DNA of 64,000 nucleotides from Hyphodiscus hymeniophilus. Lineage: Eukaryota > Ascomycota > Leotiomycetes > Helotiales > Hyphodiscaceae. The position numbers and the translations under genes are program-made. The notes under the pieces were generated by a model. That model ran no database searches, was not told the DNA's origin, and worked only from the letters and a program-made list of their open reading frames with translations. Numbering within the stretch: position 1 is the first letter of the stretch; each line of letters opens with the position of its first letter. Shown piece after piece: positions 10,825 through 23,817 of the stretch. Location: positions 992,001 through 1,056,000 of the forward strand of contig VNKQ01000015.1 of the NCBI GenBank assembly GCA_016508695.1, written 5' to 3'.

Positions 10825-13800
10825 ATGGGGGCCTCCGACTCGAAGCTTGTGTTTAAGCAGGGAATCTTCAGGCTTTCGGAGAGTAAAGTCATCCCAGCCG
10901 ACGATCCATACTGGGCTTCTGTAGGATAGCCTCAGTAACATACTTTTGGCACTTGCTAATCTGTCGCCTCAGTTCTGGGAGCTCCCAGAGTCCACCGAAG
11001 ACATATTTAGTCTCTTCTCACCTGCAGACATACGGAGAACTCGCGATACTGCATTGGAGAACCTAGAAACCCTCATCCTCGCGATAACAAGTCGGCTGTT
11101 CATATTGCGACACCACCCTTCCTTTCCAGACCTCGAGTTCGCACCCGAAAGAGATGCGTTGAACTGCATACGAATCCTCACGAGAATCCTACCATACATC
11201 TATGAAGCGGAACAGTTTCAGGAGTGGGAAGATAAGTTCTTCTGGGGCGTGAGGAGGAAAAGAACTCGGTATGAAACCCCGCAATCTGGGCGTTATCTAG
11301 ATCTGATCATGGTTTAGGAAAGCATCTCTGGCCCGCAATGTCCTCTTTGATGAATCACAGGAGGAATTAGCAAAGCTGGAGGCAGCAGGAGAGGAATTCG
11401 AAGAAGTGAAGCCACTGGCAGAGGAGTTGATCGATACGCTGATTGATCTACTGTTCTTTGCGGACTTTACGCTACCAAAAATGCATACTAGCAAGAGCAA
11501 AGTTACATATGCGATATGGCAGAGCGGTGTGGGATGCAATACACCGGTTGGGACGAGCAAGGAATTCGAGAGCAATCGGACGGAGATATTGAGGTTGCTG
11601 TTGACTTTGACAAGCCAGAGCATGTATCTCTCTGCGAATATTCTTCCAGTCCAAGGCGTTAAGGCAATCTCGTATATCGTTACATGTCCAGATAAACAGG
11701 TTGTTCTCTCCCTGCTATGCTCTCTATTAAACACGGTAAGATTGTTGTTCCTAAGCAATAGATGCAGTGCTGATATCTATATAGACGTTAAAGTACAACC
11801 CAGCAGCATGGCGGGTACCATACAACGTCCAAGTTTTCAAAGATCCAAAGCAAATACTGGTGACATATGCGTTACAGGTAGACCCCTCACGAACTCATAT
11901 CCGGCTTTGCTGATGACCATACCCAGTTCCTCCTCGCTATTCTACTCTACCCAATTCCTGAGTCAGATCCCACTCACGCCAAGAAGAGTAAGTCTCATGT
12001 AAAGTTCACGTCATTGCATCATATACTAAGTTTCCTTTCTAGACTATTTCCGCCATTTTCTTGGAAGGCTACATCGCCCACAAGACTTCCAATTCATCGT
12101 GGATGGCATGACCAGAATTCTCAATCAACCCCTTCTCGCGAGTACTTCGTACATTCCTGGAACCCAGGCAACCACGAAATTCTCTTCGGAAATGATCATG
12201 CTCTTCTGGGAAATCACACAATGCAACAAACGATTCCGCTCATTCATGATTGACACAGAAAGATCACATGACTTTGTCATTCTTATTCTGTTCTACGCTC
12301 TCGAGTACAAGCTCGACGCTGCAAAGCAAGGAGTGGTGAGAATGTGTGTCTTCCTTTTACAAACGCTGAGCGTAGAGCCAAATTTTGGGAAGAACCTCAA
12401 CAAGAAGTTCGAAGCCCAAGAAACTTTACCGCCGACTATTAGGATCCAGTCTTTCAATGGAACATATGGCGATTTCCTCATCCACGTAAGTCGAGACAGC
12501 CTGCCCCTCTTTCAAGCCTACTGATCCCTCTAGTCAATATACAACATCATCACCACCAGTCAAGGAAAACTGCATGCGATTTATCCAGCTCTACTGGCAG
12601 TCATCAACAACGTCGCTGCATACCTTGAAAATCTTAGTGCCTCAGTCTCCTCAAAACTTCTACACCTTTTCTCGTCAATGTCTTCTCCCGGGTTCCTACT
12701 TGCTAACGAAAGCAACCACGATCTGCTGCGTTCATTGCTGGAGAGCATGAATGCCATTATTGAGCATCAATACATCAGTAAGTCTCACCCCATAATTGAT
12801 TGCGTTAGACGCAACCTGCGCCCAAAGATTCTAGGAATCCTCTCGACTGCAAAGTTTTCACAAACCTTGGCCATGGCTTCCATACTAAGCCTTTGATCGT
12901 AGTGATCAACATGACGCTAAGGGGATTTCAGTCGAGACGTAAGACCCAGCAGCACCATTTCGAGAGAGCCATATGTGGAACAGGGACATAATGAATCTGA
13001 CTATCTTCTAGAAAATCCCAACTTTGTATACGCTGTTCTCAGAAACAAGAAGAGATTCGAGGGTAAATCAACTCCTAAGCATATGTAATATACGCGCTGA
13101 CTATTTGCAGCTTTACGTTCATTCACCCTCGAAAGTGGACAGGAAGAACTCGAGCGACTAGCACGACGGCGAAAGGAGCGGCCTGATGAACTCGCCGACT
13201 TGGGCGGCAGTCGGAGAGGATCCGTCGAAAGTATACGAAGCCCAACATCAAGTCATCAGCGAGCACCACAACTCAGCGATGTGCCCGAAGAAGAAGCCAC
13301 TTTTGCCATCGGTGATGACGAGGATGAAGAATCAGATGATGAAAGGCCGACTCCTGCAGAATCGACACCAACGGAGCAGCCCTCACGTGCTTCGTCAGTA
13401 TCCTCGAGTATAGAAGATGCCGTTCCTATGCAGCTGAGAGGCATGTCTGAAAAGGCACGTGGAAAGATGCCTGGTAATCATAATCCCCCACAGCCCAAAT
13501 TCTGTATGCCACCTGCTGATAGTATCACTGTAGCTGGGATGCCAACCTTCTCCCGTCAAAACAGCACCACAAGCCTAAACAGCTACTCAGCGCCCTACTC
13601 CACCACGGGCGCCTTCGAGCCTACATCCGCCTGGATCGAAAGCTGGCTTCCCGAACTTCCCCTGCACACAATCCTGAGTCTAATTGACCAGGTAAGCCCA
13701 CTTCTGCCTTCCTCCCGCTCAGAAGCCGGGGACACGCCCTCTCATAACATCCTTCGCACGCTCCAATCCGCGCAAATACGGGGAATCGAGCCCTCCCCCA

Positions 13801-14180
13801 TCCGCATCCAGTACTTCGAATGGTCGCCCTTAAGCCTGGGCTGGTATGAGAGTCTCCTGTGGAGCTTCGTCTTCACGTCCGAGATGCAGGTCCAGAAAGG
13901 CACGGTTGGCGTGTGGAATGGAACTAGTATCAAGCTCTTCCGCGTAGAGTCAGTGGCTGCTCAGGGGCCGACGTTGAGTAGTCCCCGAGGGGCGGTGGAT
14001 GCTGTAGGAAGCAACATTGTAAGTCGGATCGGAAACCTGAATCTGAGAGGTGTTGGTTCAACTGGGACGGCGGCCGCGGAGGGTGGCGCTGTCGGTGGCG
14101 CTGGGCAGGCTCAGGACGGAACTGCGAGGACAGGCACAGGAAGTGGGATGGGCTTGGGACTGAGAAGCGCTGTGGTGTAG
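10825..14180 (+). CDS. HID1 family protein (Golgi-associated trafficking)
   Basis: Fungal homologue of HID1, a conserved N-myristoylated protein tied to Golgi/dense-core-vesicle trafficking in animals. The start MGASDSKLVFKQGIFRLSE gives a Gly2 myristoylation-type N-terminus. Nine exons fit in phase: 10825-10920, 10973-11268, 11318-11735, 11785-11877, 11927-11987, 12043-12485, 12534-12777, 13012-13062, 13111-14180 (923 aa). Conserved pieces include FWELPESTEDIFSLFSPADI, RLHRPQDFQFIVDGMTRILN and NPNFVYAVLRNKKRFEALR. The C-terminal exon has an acidic, Ser-rich spacer then WLPELPLHTILSLIDQ and a Gly/Ala-rich tail. The 234-nt intron before 13012 is the least certain: a tiny extra exon there cannot be excluded. 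The role in fungi is inferred from the family. Confidence 0.88.
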
Positions 14181-14926
14181 GTTCTAGACTCGAGGGACCG
14201 TTGTTTGATTCGCAGACTCGGATTACATGGACAGGCGGCGGATAGGACCGGTTAGACAGCAGATTGAGGTTCAGCGCGGCGTTGCGGTGTGCATTACCAT
14301 ATCATATCAAATCACAGCATTTCTCTCCGCATAGCACTTCCCCATCCCATCTCCTCGACCACACATGTCCCATTCCTTAATCCACCAGATCCAGACCAGA
14401 CCAGACTCCAAGACCCGGCACCCCTTACTCGGCAAGCTCATAACGTGTACTTTTTGCCTTCGAGCTCGCTTCGCACCCATCGCTCCTCGCCGCAGGTTTT
14501 CATGTTTCCTCCCGTCCTTCCCCAGCCAATCACCTCGCCAGTCTCCCAGCCTCGCTTCCGCGACGTGCAGATTCAAGGCTGTGGCGGTGCACACGTCAAA
14601 CCTCGGCCAAGCTCGATGATCATTTCCGCTTCGTGCTTGATTCGCTGCAGGGACAACACGAGATGGCGCGGTATGCAAGGATATTTCGTGGCGGTCAGTT
14701 TCCGCCGGAAGTTAAAGAGCGTGCTGAGCCACACCACATCTTATGGGGATCCTCGAGGTATCAGCCACTTTTACTTTTCTTTGTGAAGGATTGCGTTTCG
14801 AAGCTCGAAGCTCGAACCTCAGTGTTGTTCTGCGATTGCTTGTACGATTGCTTGGGCGAAGTGTTGGGCTTTTGGTTTTTTATATCTGTTTTTTGGATTG
14901 AGTGGCTGTCGATTAGGTACGAGAGG
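14181..14926. other. Spacer upstream of the epoxide-hydrolase-like gene
   Basis: C/T-rich stretches, no separate gene recognised. An ATG at 14663 is in frame with the next gene and would add 88 residues, including a hydrophobic stretch (VLGFWFFISVFWIEWL). The family's N-terminal domain starts shortly after 14927, so I treat this as leader sequence. Confidence 0.4.
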
Positions 14927-16600
14927 ATGGATGCCAGCACGGCTAGTCTTGCGGGACATAATGGGGGAGAGGAGATCAGGCCGTACAGGATTCATGTGAG
15001 TTTGCGCCCGGCGACCAGCTGGGGAGGGGAGGGTGAGTCCGGGAAGCTTTTGGTTCTTACTGACTCTGTGTCGACTCAGGTATCGAGCAAGTATCTTGAG
15101 CTGACGAAGAAGAAACTCGAGCTCACGAGACTGCCGCATGAGATCCTGCTGCCGCCAGCGAGGGAATGGGAGAATGGGACGCCGAAGAGTGAGATTGAGC
15201 CGCTGATTGATTACTGGTGAGACTTGCAACTTCCTCATCTCCCAATTCATGTGTAACTCTTGGTTTTGGAAGGATGAAGCTGACGAGAATGGAACCACAG
15301 GCTCGAAACATATTCGTGGCGCACCCAAGAAGCACACTTGAATACTACCCTACCACAGTTCCGCACAGCCATCAAAGCTACCGAGACCAGTCCAGCGCTA
15401 CGCATCCATTTCCTACACATTCGCTCTTCACATCCAAATGCGATTCCATTGCTGCTCATACCCAGCTTCCCACTGACGAATTTATCTCTCCGCCCATCGC
15501 TCTGGAAACCGCTGCTTGAGCCAAACGACGATGGGCGAGCATTCCACGTCATCATCCCCTCAATCCCTGGTCTGGGATTCAGCGACGCCTTTGCAACAAC
15601 TGGCCCCATCCTTTCCGAAACCGCTGCAATCTTCGATGCTCTGATAAAAAGGCTGGGTTATGAGTTCTACCTCGCCAGCAGTACGGGAAGCGGCATCGAT
15701 AGCCCAGCAGAGATAGACTACTATCTCGCGCGCCTTCTCGGGGAGAACTTCCCGGATTCCTGTCTAGGCGTCAGCCTCCATGCGCCGCCATTGGAAGCTC
15801 CGAGGTTGAGCAAAGAACCGCTGGGCTGGATGAAATTCGGCATTGCGAAATTCTTCCACGCGCGTGTTTTTGGGTATCATGTGGAAGACTTTGCAGCGTT
15901 GAGGGGATCTGAAAATGCAAGGAGAACCGTAAAGAGCAAGTGGAGATCAGAAGAGCATACACCCGCCCTAGCGAGAGCCAAGGGGACTGGTTATGGAGCC
16001 GTTGGCATGCTGGGGCTGAGAGAACCAAACTCGCTGGCTTATGCACTTTGCGATAGTCCGGTTGGCTTGCTGAGTCTGGTGAGCAGCGCATTGCGAAGGA
16101 GAAACCCCAAGCATGCGCTGAGCAAGGAGGAGATGATCGACATCGCGCAGCTTGCGTGGCTTCCAGGGCCGGAGGCGGGGATGAGATTCTGGGCCGGGGC
16201 CGTCAGTGAAGTTGAAGAGATGCGCTTGACCAAGGGGAAGCGGACCAGGGTTGCGCTGACGGTCTTTGGCGTTGATGGTGCGGAGGAGGGATATGTGTGT
16301 CCGGCCTGGGGCGAGGGAAAACATAATGTTGTCTTCTCGCAAAGAGTTGGCGGAAGACCTGGGTTGCTTGCTTGGGAAAGGGGTGATGCTATTGTTGCGG
16401 GTATCAGGGGTCTCGCGGCTGCGGTGGCGAAAGAGGATCCAAGACTGAGGATTGGAGAATTGGAAGTGGTGGTTGTTGGCGAGGGTGTTGAGGATCCTAT
16501 CCTTGAACAGGTGGAGCCTCAGCCGGATCTTGACGATGAGTATGGATTGCAGATGGAAGTTGAGAGTCCCGATACGGTTGTTGCTGTGGACTACAGCTGA
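14927..16600 (+). CDS. Epoxide-hydrolase-like alpha/beta hydrolase, catalytic motifs apparently lost
   Basis: Three exons fit: 14927-14995, 15080-15216, 15301-16600 (501 aa). The N-terminal EHN-type domain is clear (PYRIHV, KKKLELTRLPHEILLP, then a YSWRTQEAHLNTTLPQF segment). The alpha/beta-hydrolase part keeps DDGRAFHVIIPSIPGLGFSD. The HGWPGS oxyanion-hole motif is replaced by IPSFPLTN. The usual GGDxG nucleophile strand reads LASSTGSGIDSPAEIDYYLA, and the expected GGHFAA..E histidine region reads VGGRPGLLAWERGD with no histidine. I infer a non-hydrolysing relative (pseudoenzyme). The reading frame and splice sites are intact, so it is not a dead gene. No signal peptide is visible if it starts at 14927. 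Confidence 0.75.
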
Positions 16601-18086
16601 GGGTGTCATTCGATACAAATGGGATGAGATACGAACTGATTTGATGATACCAGGAGTTCTTGAGATACTACGATATCTTGGCCCTGAATAGAGCATATAA
16701 TAATGTATGATACCACCTAATCATTACCAAATCAGCATAGCAACTGCTTGTTACAGTGTGAGACTGGACGGATAATCGTACCTGCGATAAATAGAAAGAT
16801 ATTTTCGAATCTAGAGTGAAACAGCGTGGCTCGAGTAGCCCTTAAATTGTAACCTTTTGAAAAGGCAATAAACTGAGAGATGAGGGTTAAGGTGGCGAAT
16901 ATATGCGTACGGCGTCGTTTTTACATTCAGTGGGAAGAGAGTGATGTTGACGGATGAGAAGGGGGAGGGGATTGATGGACACTGGGTTTAAGTGGAGGTT
17001 GGAAGCTGCATGTCGAGTTGTAAAGGAGAGTAAGACCGAGGGTGTTGTCAATGGAAGAAAGGTCCTTGAGGCCGAGGATGATAAGTAGGTATGTTGTGGG
17101 TGGCATGGGATCGATCGTTATTGGAGTGTGGCGATTGACCAATTTGATATTGAGCCTTCGGGGTACGAGATGATGTAGTAGACTCTTATCTGCTTCGAGA
17201 CTTCGAAGTCCTACCTGTCCTTGTTCTGGCATGTCAATTCGTTCGTCGAAAGGAATAATCCCGAGCGTATCAATAAATTGAGGGAGGGAGTTCCCTTGTT
17301 TGACTCTAAACAAAACAATGGCGCAAGATGATCTGCGGCATTTGACAGGTGGCTGAGACCCATTGCTTGCCATCGAATCTTCAAAGCATATGGGCACGTG
17401 ACCAACGAAACGTGGAATTATCACTTCGTATCATGAACAGAAACAGGACGTAACCGTATTTACTAACGGGATTGCAAGAAGTAGTAGATATGTGCTACAC
17501 TCTATCATGTCATCCACCAGACCCTTCCGCTACCTGCATGTTCGATGACTTGGCAACTCCTTTACCGGGATATCACGGTCTACCGGATGATCTGAGGGAT
17601 ACTTATATACGAATGCCGCAACTATCAGACAATTTCCTTGGCAGAATTATTGCAGACTGTGAGAAAACACTGCCTCCTCTTCCCTGCTCCTCCGTAGTTG
17701 TCTGCAACATTCATTTGACTTGTTGGCACAGGGAGAAACAAAGAGCGTTGGGGTTATCGATCTGGCGCTATATCGCGCCACCAGGTCTTACCCGTCCACC
17801 AAATTTGACCTCGTTCAATTGTTCTTTCCCCTCAACAATCCCTCCGAAACAACAACTCCCATCCTCCAATATCACAGTCTCCGCTGAGCCGACATTTCAC
17901 ACGCCCAATCCAAATCACTTCTTGGCCCTCATCCTCTTCAATCTCGTCACAATGCTTGTCTTCGAACCCGACGCCGCAACACCGCTCAGCTGGTCATAAG
18001 AGCTCGCCCCGAGGTGAACAAGAGAGCTGGGCATAAACCTCCATCCGACAACTTGAAACAATTCTTGTCAATTGCCATATGCAAAT
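16601..18086. other. Intergenic 1.5 kb, no gene recognised
   Basis: Contains modest open frames on both strands (for example minus 17424-16927 and plus 17472-17999) with no recognisable domain and no convincing splice partners. It is likely the long 5' region of the TRK transporter gene. A lineage-specific gene cannot be excluded. Confidence 0.35.
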
Positions 18087-21005
18087 ATGTCGTCGGCCGT
18101 TGTTTTCATTGTCGATTCGGCATGGCCATACGTCTGCCGCAAGATGAGATCACTCGGATCTATCTTGTGGAGGGAGGCTTATAGCTTAAAGCCCTCCTGG
18201 ATGTCCCGACACCCAGTGTTCAATTTCATGTCCATCCACTGTATGTTTTGTCCACATATACTCTGGTCGTGTTCTGCTTGCTGACTTCTGACCCCAAAGA
18301 CTTCTACCTGATCGGTTGGGCGATTGTCGGGTCGCTCTGCTTGTACATTCGAGGAGGTATAGCTTATATCGATGCTCTATTCTTTGCAAGTGGAGCAGCA
18401 ACACAGAGTGGCCTCAATACAGTCAATGTCAACAATCTCAACACCTGGCAGCAGGTGGTCCTCTTCTTCATGGCGCAAGCATGCAACCCAATCACCATCA
18501 ATACCTTCGTCGTCTTCGTGCGCCTATATTGGTTTGAAAAGCGGTTTCAGCATATTGTGGAGGAGGCGAGGAGAAACAGACAAAGTGTGGCCAGATCACA
18601 CACAAAAAGCAGGACGGTAGAGAGAGACTTGGGCCGAGAGGAGAGAGGTGTTCAAGGCAGAAATATTGTGGTCATGCATAATACCACTAGAACGAATGTC
18701 ATGACAAATGATGGGTTGTTGCGTGAAGGCTCGGAAGATGACCTGGAAAAAGCCAAGCCCCCTTCTCAAAACGAGAAGGCCCGTTCTTCTGACGAGTCCG
18801 AACAGACTGGTGGAGGTGAGAGCTCGGAGTCGGGATATGAGCGAGTAAACTCGAACCAGACACATCAGACCCAGATCAAATTTGCAGACCAAGTAAAACG
18901 GAGTGATGGCCTCGCTGACGAGAGCTTGCGTATGCCATTTCAGAGGACGCAAGAGGAACACATTGCAATCCTTCAACGTCAACGCAATCCAGATGATGAT
19001 ACTGTACTTCGCATTCCGGGACCACGAGATGCAGATGCTGGAGTGGCTCCTACCGCTTTGGCCGAAAGTGACGACATGGACAGAGTCCTATCTCGCCCCG
19101 AATCGAGACGAGACAGTGTGGAAGTAAGGGCTCTAGATAGCGACGTTCATACAGAGCCGGATAGACCTCGGAATATCACAATTGCTGAACCCGCTCGCTC
19201 CCCTATTCGCGAACACATTACAGAAGATGCTAAGGCCGCTGTCCGTGTTTTAGACATATTTAGGCTTCGCAAGCCACGGATCTTGCATGATCATAAGAAT
19301 CACGAGGTCAGCGATGAAATCCATCCTACGCACTCCAGAATTCCTACGTTTCAGAGTATCAGATCCGCACTTTCTCGGGACAAGGAAGAGGGCATCCCCT
19401 ATTTGAGTTGGGAGCCAACAATTGGACGAAACTCGGCATTCGTAGATCTCACAGAAGAGCAAAGGGAGGAGTTGGGCGGAATCGAGTACCGATCCCTGAA
19501 GACTCTGGCAGCAATTTTGATCACATACTCGCTAGGATGGACTGCATTTGGCTTGGTTGGCTTGCTACCGTGGATCCTTAAATCGGAGCAATTGGGTTCT
19601 TACGTCGAGCAAGTAGGGCAGGGTAGAGTGTGGTGGGCGTTCTTCACGTCGAGCTCGGCATTCACCGATCTGGGATTCACCCTCACACCTGATAGTATGA
19701 TCTCGTTCCAAAAGTCAACATGGCCTCTGCTACTGATGTCCTGGCTTATCGTCATTGGCAATACGGGCTTTCCGATTATGTTACGGATCACTATCTGGAT
19801 TATGTCCAAAGTTCTGCCCAGGGGAAGTGGCATATACGAGGAAACGAAATTCCTCCTCGACCATCCTCGAAGGTGTTTCACCCTTCTCTTCCCCGCCGTG
19901 GCGACATGGTGGCTATTCTATATCCTTGTTGGTCTCAACGGTTTGGACTTGTTATTCTTTATCGTTCTTGATGTAAGTTCCCTTGTACGCTGTATCGTTA
20001 TCACCACTAAGACTTCCAAAGCTAGGAGATAAAATCGTCACTGTATTACCAGTAAACTATAGGATCCTGGATGGTTGGTTCCAAGCTGTCTCCACACGAA
20101 CGGCTGGTTTTGGGGTTGTCAATCTCGCAGACCTTCACCCTGCCATACAAGTCTCCTATCTCATCATGATGTACATCTCGGTGCTCCCAATCGCCATATC
20201 CGTGCGTCGAACAAACGTCTACGAAGAGAAGTCCCTTGGTGTTTATGGTACCACATCAGACGAGAACGAAGACGAAGGCGAGCCCTCATACGTTGGAGCC
20301 CATTTACGGCGACAATTATCTTTCGATTTGTGGTACATTTTTGCGGGCTTCTTCATCATCGCTATTGCAGAAGGCTCACGTCTCCAAAGTAACGATCCGG
20401 CGTTCTCAATGTTCGCAGTTCTTTTTGAGATCGTCAGCGCCTATGGTACTGTTGGTCTGAGTCTTGGATACACCAACATTGATGCCTCCTTCTCAGCCGA
20501 GTTCAATGTCGTTGCTAAACTTGTCATCATTGCCATGCAGATCCGTGGGCGTCATCGTGGGCTGCCCTATCAGCTTGACCGAGCTATTATCCTTCCTAGC
20601 GAACAGCAACAAAAGGATGAAGAGGACATGGCGAATCGAGGAGCAGCGCGACGAAGAAACTCGTTGAGTACTATGGATCGAAACGACACTGTGAACAGTG
20701 GGCAAACTAGAGGAGATCGGGGAAGAAGTCGGAGTCGAAAGGGCTCAAGAGCGTCGAATCTACTCGGCGGGCTGCTGCATCCTGGCCCCACGATGCCAAA
20801 CGAGCACCGCATGGCTCCGAACCTTTTTCACCGGAGGAACAGCAGAGCTACATTTGCCAGTGGTCGAGATGGGAGAAGCGTTAGTCCGTCACACATTCAA
20901 TCTGCTCCACTCGATGGTGTCAAAGAGAACGGAAGACGTGTGGAAGGTAGACGACAGTTCTACGAGGAGGGTGTCAATCCAGGACCCCTCGATAATGCGA
21001 ACTGA
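18087..21005 (+). CDS. TRK1: TRK-type high-affinity potassium transporter
   Basis: Plasma-membrane potassium uptake protein. Three exons fit: 18087-18240, 18300-19972, 20022-21005 (936 aa). The N-terminal NFMSIHYFYLIGWAIVG helix is followed by four pore loops: SGAATQSGLNTV (about residue 81), AFTDLGFTLTPDS (about 507), TRTAGFGVVNLADLHPA (about 583) and YGTVGLSLGY (about 700). These are the selectivity-filter glycines of the fungal TRK fold. MQIRGRHRGLPYQLDRAI is the family's hallmark after the last membrane pair. A long hydrophilic, charged loop (about residues 130-430) between the first and second pore units is typical of fungal TRK. Start choice: ATG 18087, with another in-frame ATG further in (MRSLGSILWREAYS) as an alternative. 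Regulation is not visible. Confidence 0.92.
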
Positions 21006-21832
21006 TATCTCTTCTGCCAAATATTTCTATAGATGCACGATTGGGGCTTCTTGTATTTATGGGCAAGGAACACGCAAAGCGAGGAGTTCAGGAAAAGTCA
21101 TAGAGGGAGGACCGCCGAAAGGGACTGGGACTCAAATGATCATCTTAATTGAAGGCGTATAATCATTGTGGAGGGACGTTCGAGCAGTACATAGCTTATG
21201 TAGACGATTGTTAATATACTGTACACAAAACATAAGACTTGAAAACATACTCGAGTCATTCCAAGTAACATGCGGATCTGAAATCTGGGGTTGACATCAA
21301 AGTTAATTCAAGCGACATTCTCAATACTCATAGATCGCCTCTTATTCTCACTTGATTCTTGAGCCTCCGCGTAAATCGCTTAGGTAAACTATTGGACACT
21401 TCCAATCATTACATGTGGAACAATTAATGAACCAGCTAGAAAAATGAAGCGAGATTTGAACGACCTGGCCTTCGAGGTTTATTTTTTTGAGATTTAATGA
21501 GAGGATCGGGAGGTTGCTCTTCATTATTTTTTTCTCAACTAGGTTGAAATGATTTTACTCAAACACGTAGTCTGCCCGATCGGTCTTACAGCATTGCATA
21601 TCTGTAGACCTACCGAAAAGGGGGTGGGGTATTTGATGTGATGCAAGCGAGCGAGCTTACGACCTCCCCGCTTTCGGGTAACCCCCATTCGATCTCCACA
21701 TTGGTAATTGGTACACCGAACTTACGCTCAATTCTTGTCCTTTGATATCAAACTCCCTCTCTTTCCTTCGGTCGTCTTATCTTTACTTGCCACGTCTCAG
21801 GCATCATCTAAGGCCTCGACTCCGCGCTCACA
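21006..21832. other. Intergenic, no gene recognised
   Basis: Downstream of the TRK gene and upstream of the flavin monooxygenase. Several T-rich tracts (near 21480-21550) and no coding signal. Confidence 0.5.
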
Positions 21833-23817
21833 ATGATTGGTCCACCTCCAACACCGTACCCTACGAGATCGTCCCTTGCGTTCTCCCAAGTTCCAGGTTC
21901 GCTCCCTGGAGATGTCGTCCCGAAGGATATTGACCTTTCCATTTTCCCCAGTCTCGGGCAAGAGTTTCTATCGAATTTGAAGAGGCACGTGTTGAGTGCA
22001 GACGCGATATGGAGAGATTTCTTCGCTCTCACGGGACAGTTACGGACCTTTAATGGCGCGGAGCAGGTTTTCTCGGAATGGGATGGTGTGCTCCTAGAGA
22101 GGGATTTGGGGGAGTGGAAGATGGAGAATGCGAGCGTTTGTCGAATGGCGGCCAGCATTTCTTGGGTTGATGTCTCGTTTACGTTTTCTGTCGAGAAAAA
22201 GTGCGGGAGAAATGGGGAAAGTAGAAATGGGGAGCTGAGAAGGAATTGTTTTGGGATTGTGAGTTTTGTCCCAGACGGTGGCGGAAAGTGGAAGGTATGG
22301 ATGCTACGTACGATGCTGGAGAATTTCGAAGGCTTCAGCCATCCTGACGACCCGTCTGCCATTTTCTCTCACCCGGTCCCACGTTCGACACCGAGCTCTA
22401 GTGAAGAAGAGCTCGAGTTTGATGTCATTGTCATCGGCGCAGGGCAGTGCGGACTCTCGTTAGCAGGTCGGCTTGGAGCGCTGGGAATAGAGTATCTGTT
22501 GCTGGAGAAAGAAGCTGAGGTTGGGAGGTCATGGACGGGGAAGTACGATTCAGTACGTCAACACACCGTCCGAGAGATGAACAACCTCCCTTTTGAGAGA
22601 ACGTATAAAGCAGATGATCCAACTCTACTCCCTGCAAAGACTGTGGCGGAGGGGTACGAGAATTATGCAGAGAAATACAGGATAAATGTCTGGTTAGGTG
22701 TGAGAACGGAAAGATGTGTAAGAAAGGATGAGGGATGGGAGTTGAACGTGAGGCTTAGGAATGAAACAAGAGTCTTGAGGACAAAGCATTTAGCACTTTC
22801 TTTAGGTGGCGGGGCATCGGTTCCTAATCCGCCGTTTATTGTGGGAAGGGGTCATTTCAAGGACGATGTGCTGAATATCGGGGAGTATAAAAACTGTCAT
22901 CCGTGGAAGGGAAAGAAGGGCGTTGTGGTTGGATCGGGGACAGGTGCTCATGACGTTGCACAGGACATGTTGGATGCCGGCTTAAAAGCTGTCACGATGG
23001 TACAGAGGAGCAAAACGCCAGTCTATCCTGTGGATTGGGTTGTGCAAGGACAATCTAGTGAGTCTCTCGATTTCCTCCAAAATCTCGAGATCAACGATCT
23101 TGAGTGCAGTGATGGAAGTTGATCCCGAGTCAGTGGTTTATAACACGGAAATCCCACCATCAGTGGCCGACCGCCTCGTCAGTCTATTGCCTTTGAAAAT
23201 CGAACGGGAATTGATGAAAGTCAACATGAATGGTCTGATTGCAGCCAATCCCGAACGCTTCGATGCTCTAGAAAAAGTTGGGTTCCGAGTCGATCGAGAA
23301 GTGGTATTAACGGATTCCATTCTATTACGAGGAGGAGGTTATTACGTAGATGTTGGGACGTCCAAGCACATAGCGGAAGGTGATATCAAAATCAAATCGG
23401 GTGTCAAGATCGAGAGATTTACACAAAATGGATTGAAGTTTGAGGATGGACAGGAGATAGATGCAGATCTGGTAGTGTTTGCGACGGGTTATGAGAGGGA
23501 TATCAGACTTCAAGCTGCTGGGATTGTAGGGCATGAGATTGCGGCATCGCTGCCACAAGCTAGAGTGCTCACTGCTGACGGGGAGGTTAGCGGGCCTATG
23601 ACACCTAGCGGTATGTGCCACTCAGATGAGAATGTTGGGTCGCGGACTATGCTGATTGTAAATAGCTGAACGATTGTGGGTGGTGCGAGGGGCTGTCAGT
23701 GAAGCTAGATTCCAGTCAAGGTTTATAGCTCTGCAGATTCAGGCTGCGTTGTTGGGAAAGCCACTTCCCGATTGTCAATGGGGTGGGCTGAATGGTACTC
23801 ACAAGTCAAGTTCATGA
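21833..23817 (+). CDS. Flavin-containing (class B) monooxygenase with N-terminal NTF2-like region
   Basis: NADPH-dependent flavin monooxygenase of the FMO/Baeyer-Villiger-like group. Three exons fit: 21833-23057, 23110-23610, 23666-23817 (625 aa). The first 180 residues resemble an SnoaL/NTF2-like fold (WRDFFALTGQLRTFNG, SFVPDGGGKWKVWMLRTMLE). The FAD Rossmann motif is VIVIGAGQCGLSLAGRLGAL. The NADPH motif is VVVGSGTGAHDVAQDM. The late FATGYERD motif matches the family. The last exon (ERLWVVRGAVSEARFQSRFI) is short and easily missed. The N-terminal domain fused to FMO is common in fungal homologues. Substrate unknown; no biosynthetic partners nearby. The protein seems soluble, without a signal peptide. 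Confidence 0.88.

Noticed and set aside
16927..17999. Genes in the open frames upstream of the TRK transporter
   Set aside because: No domain, poor composition and no convincing splice partners.
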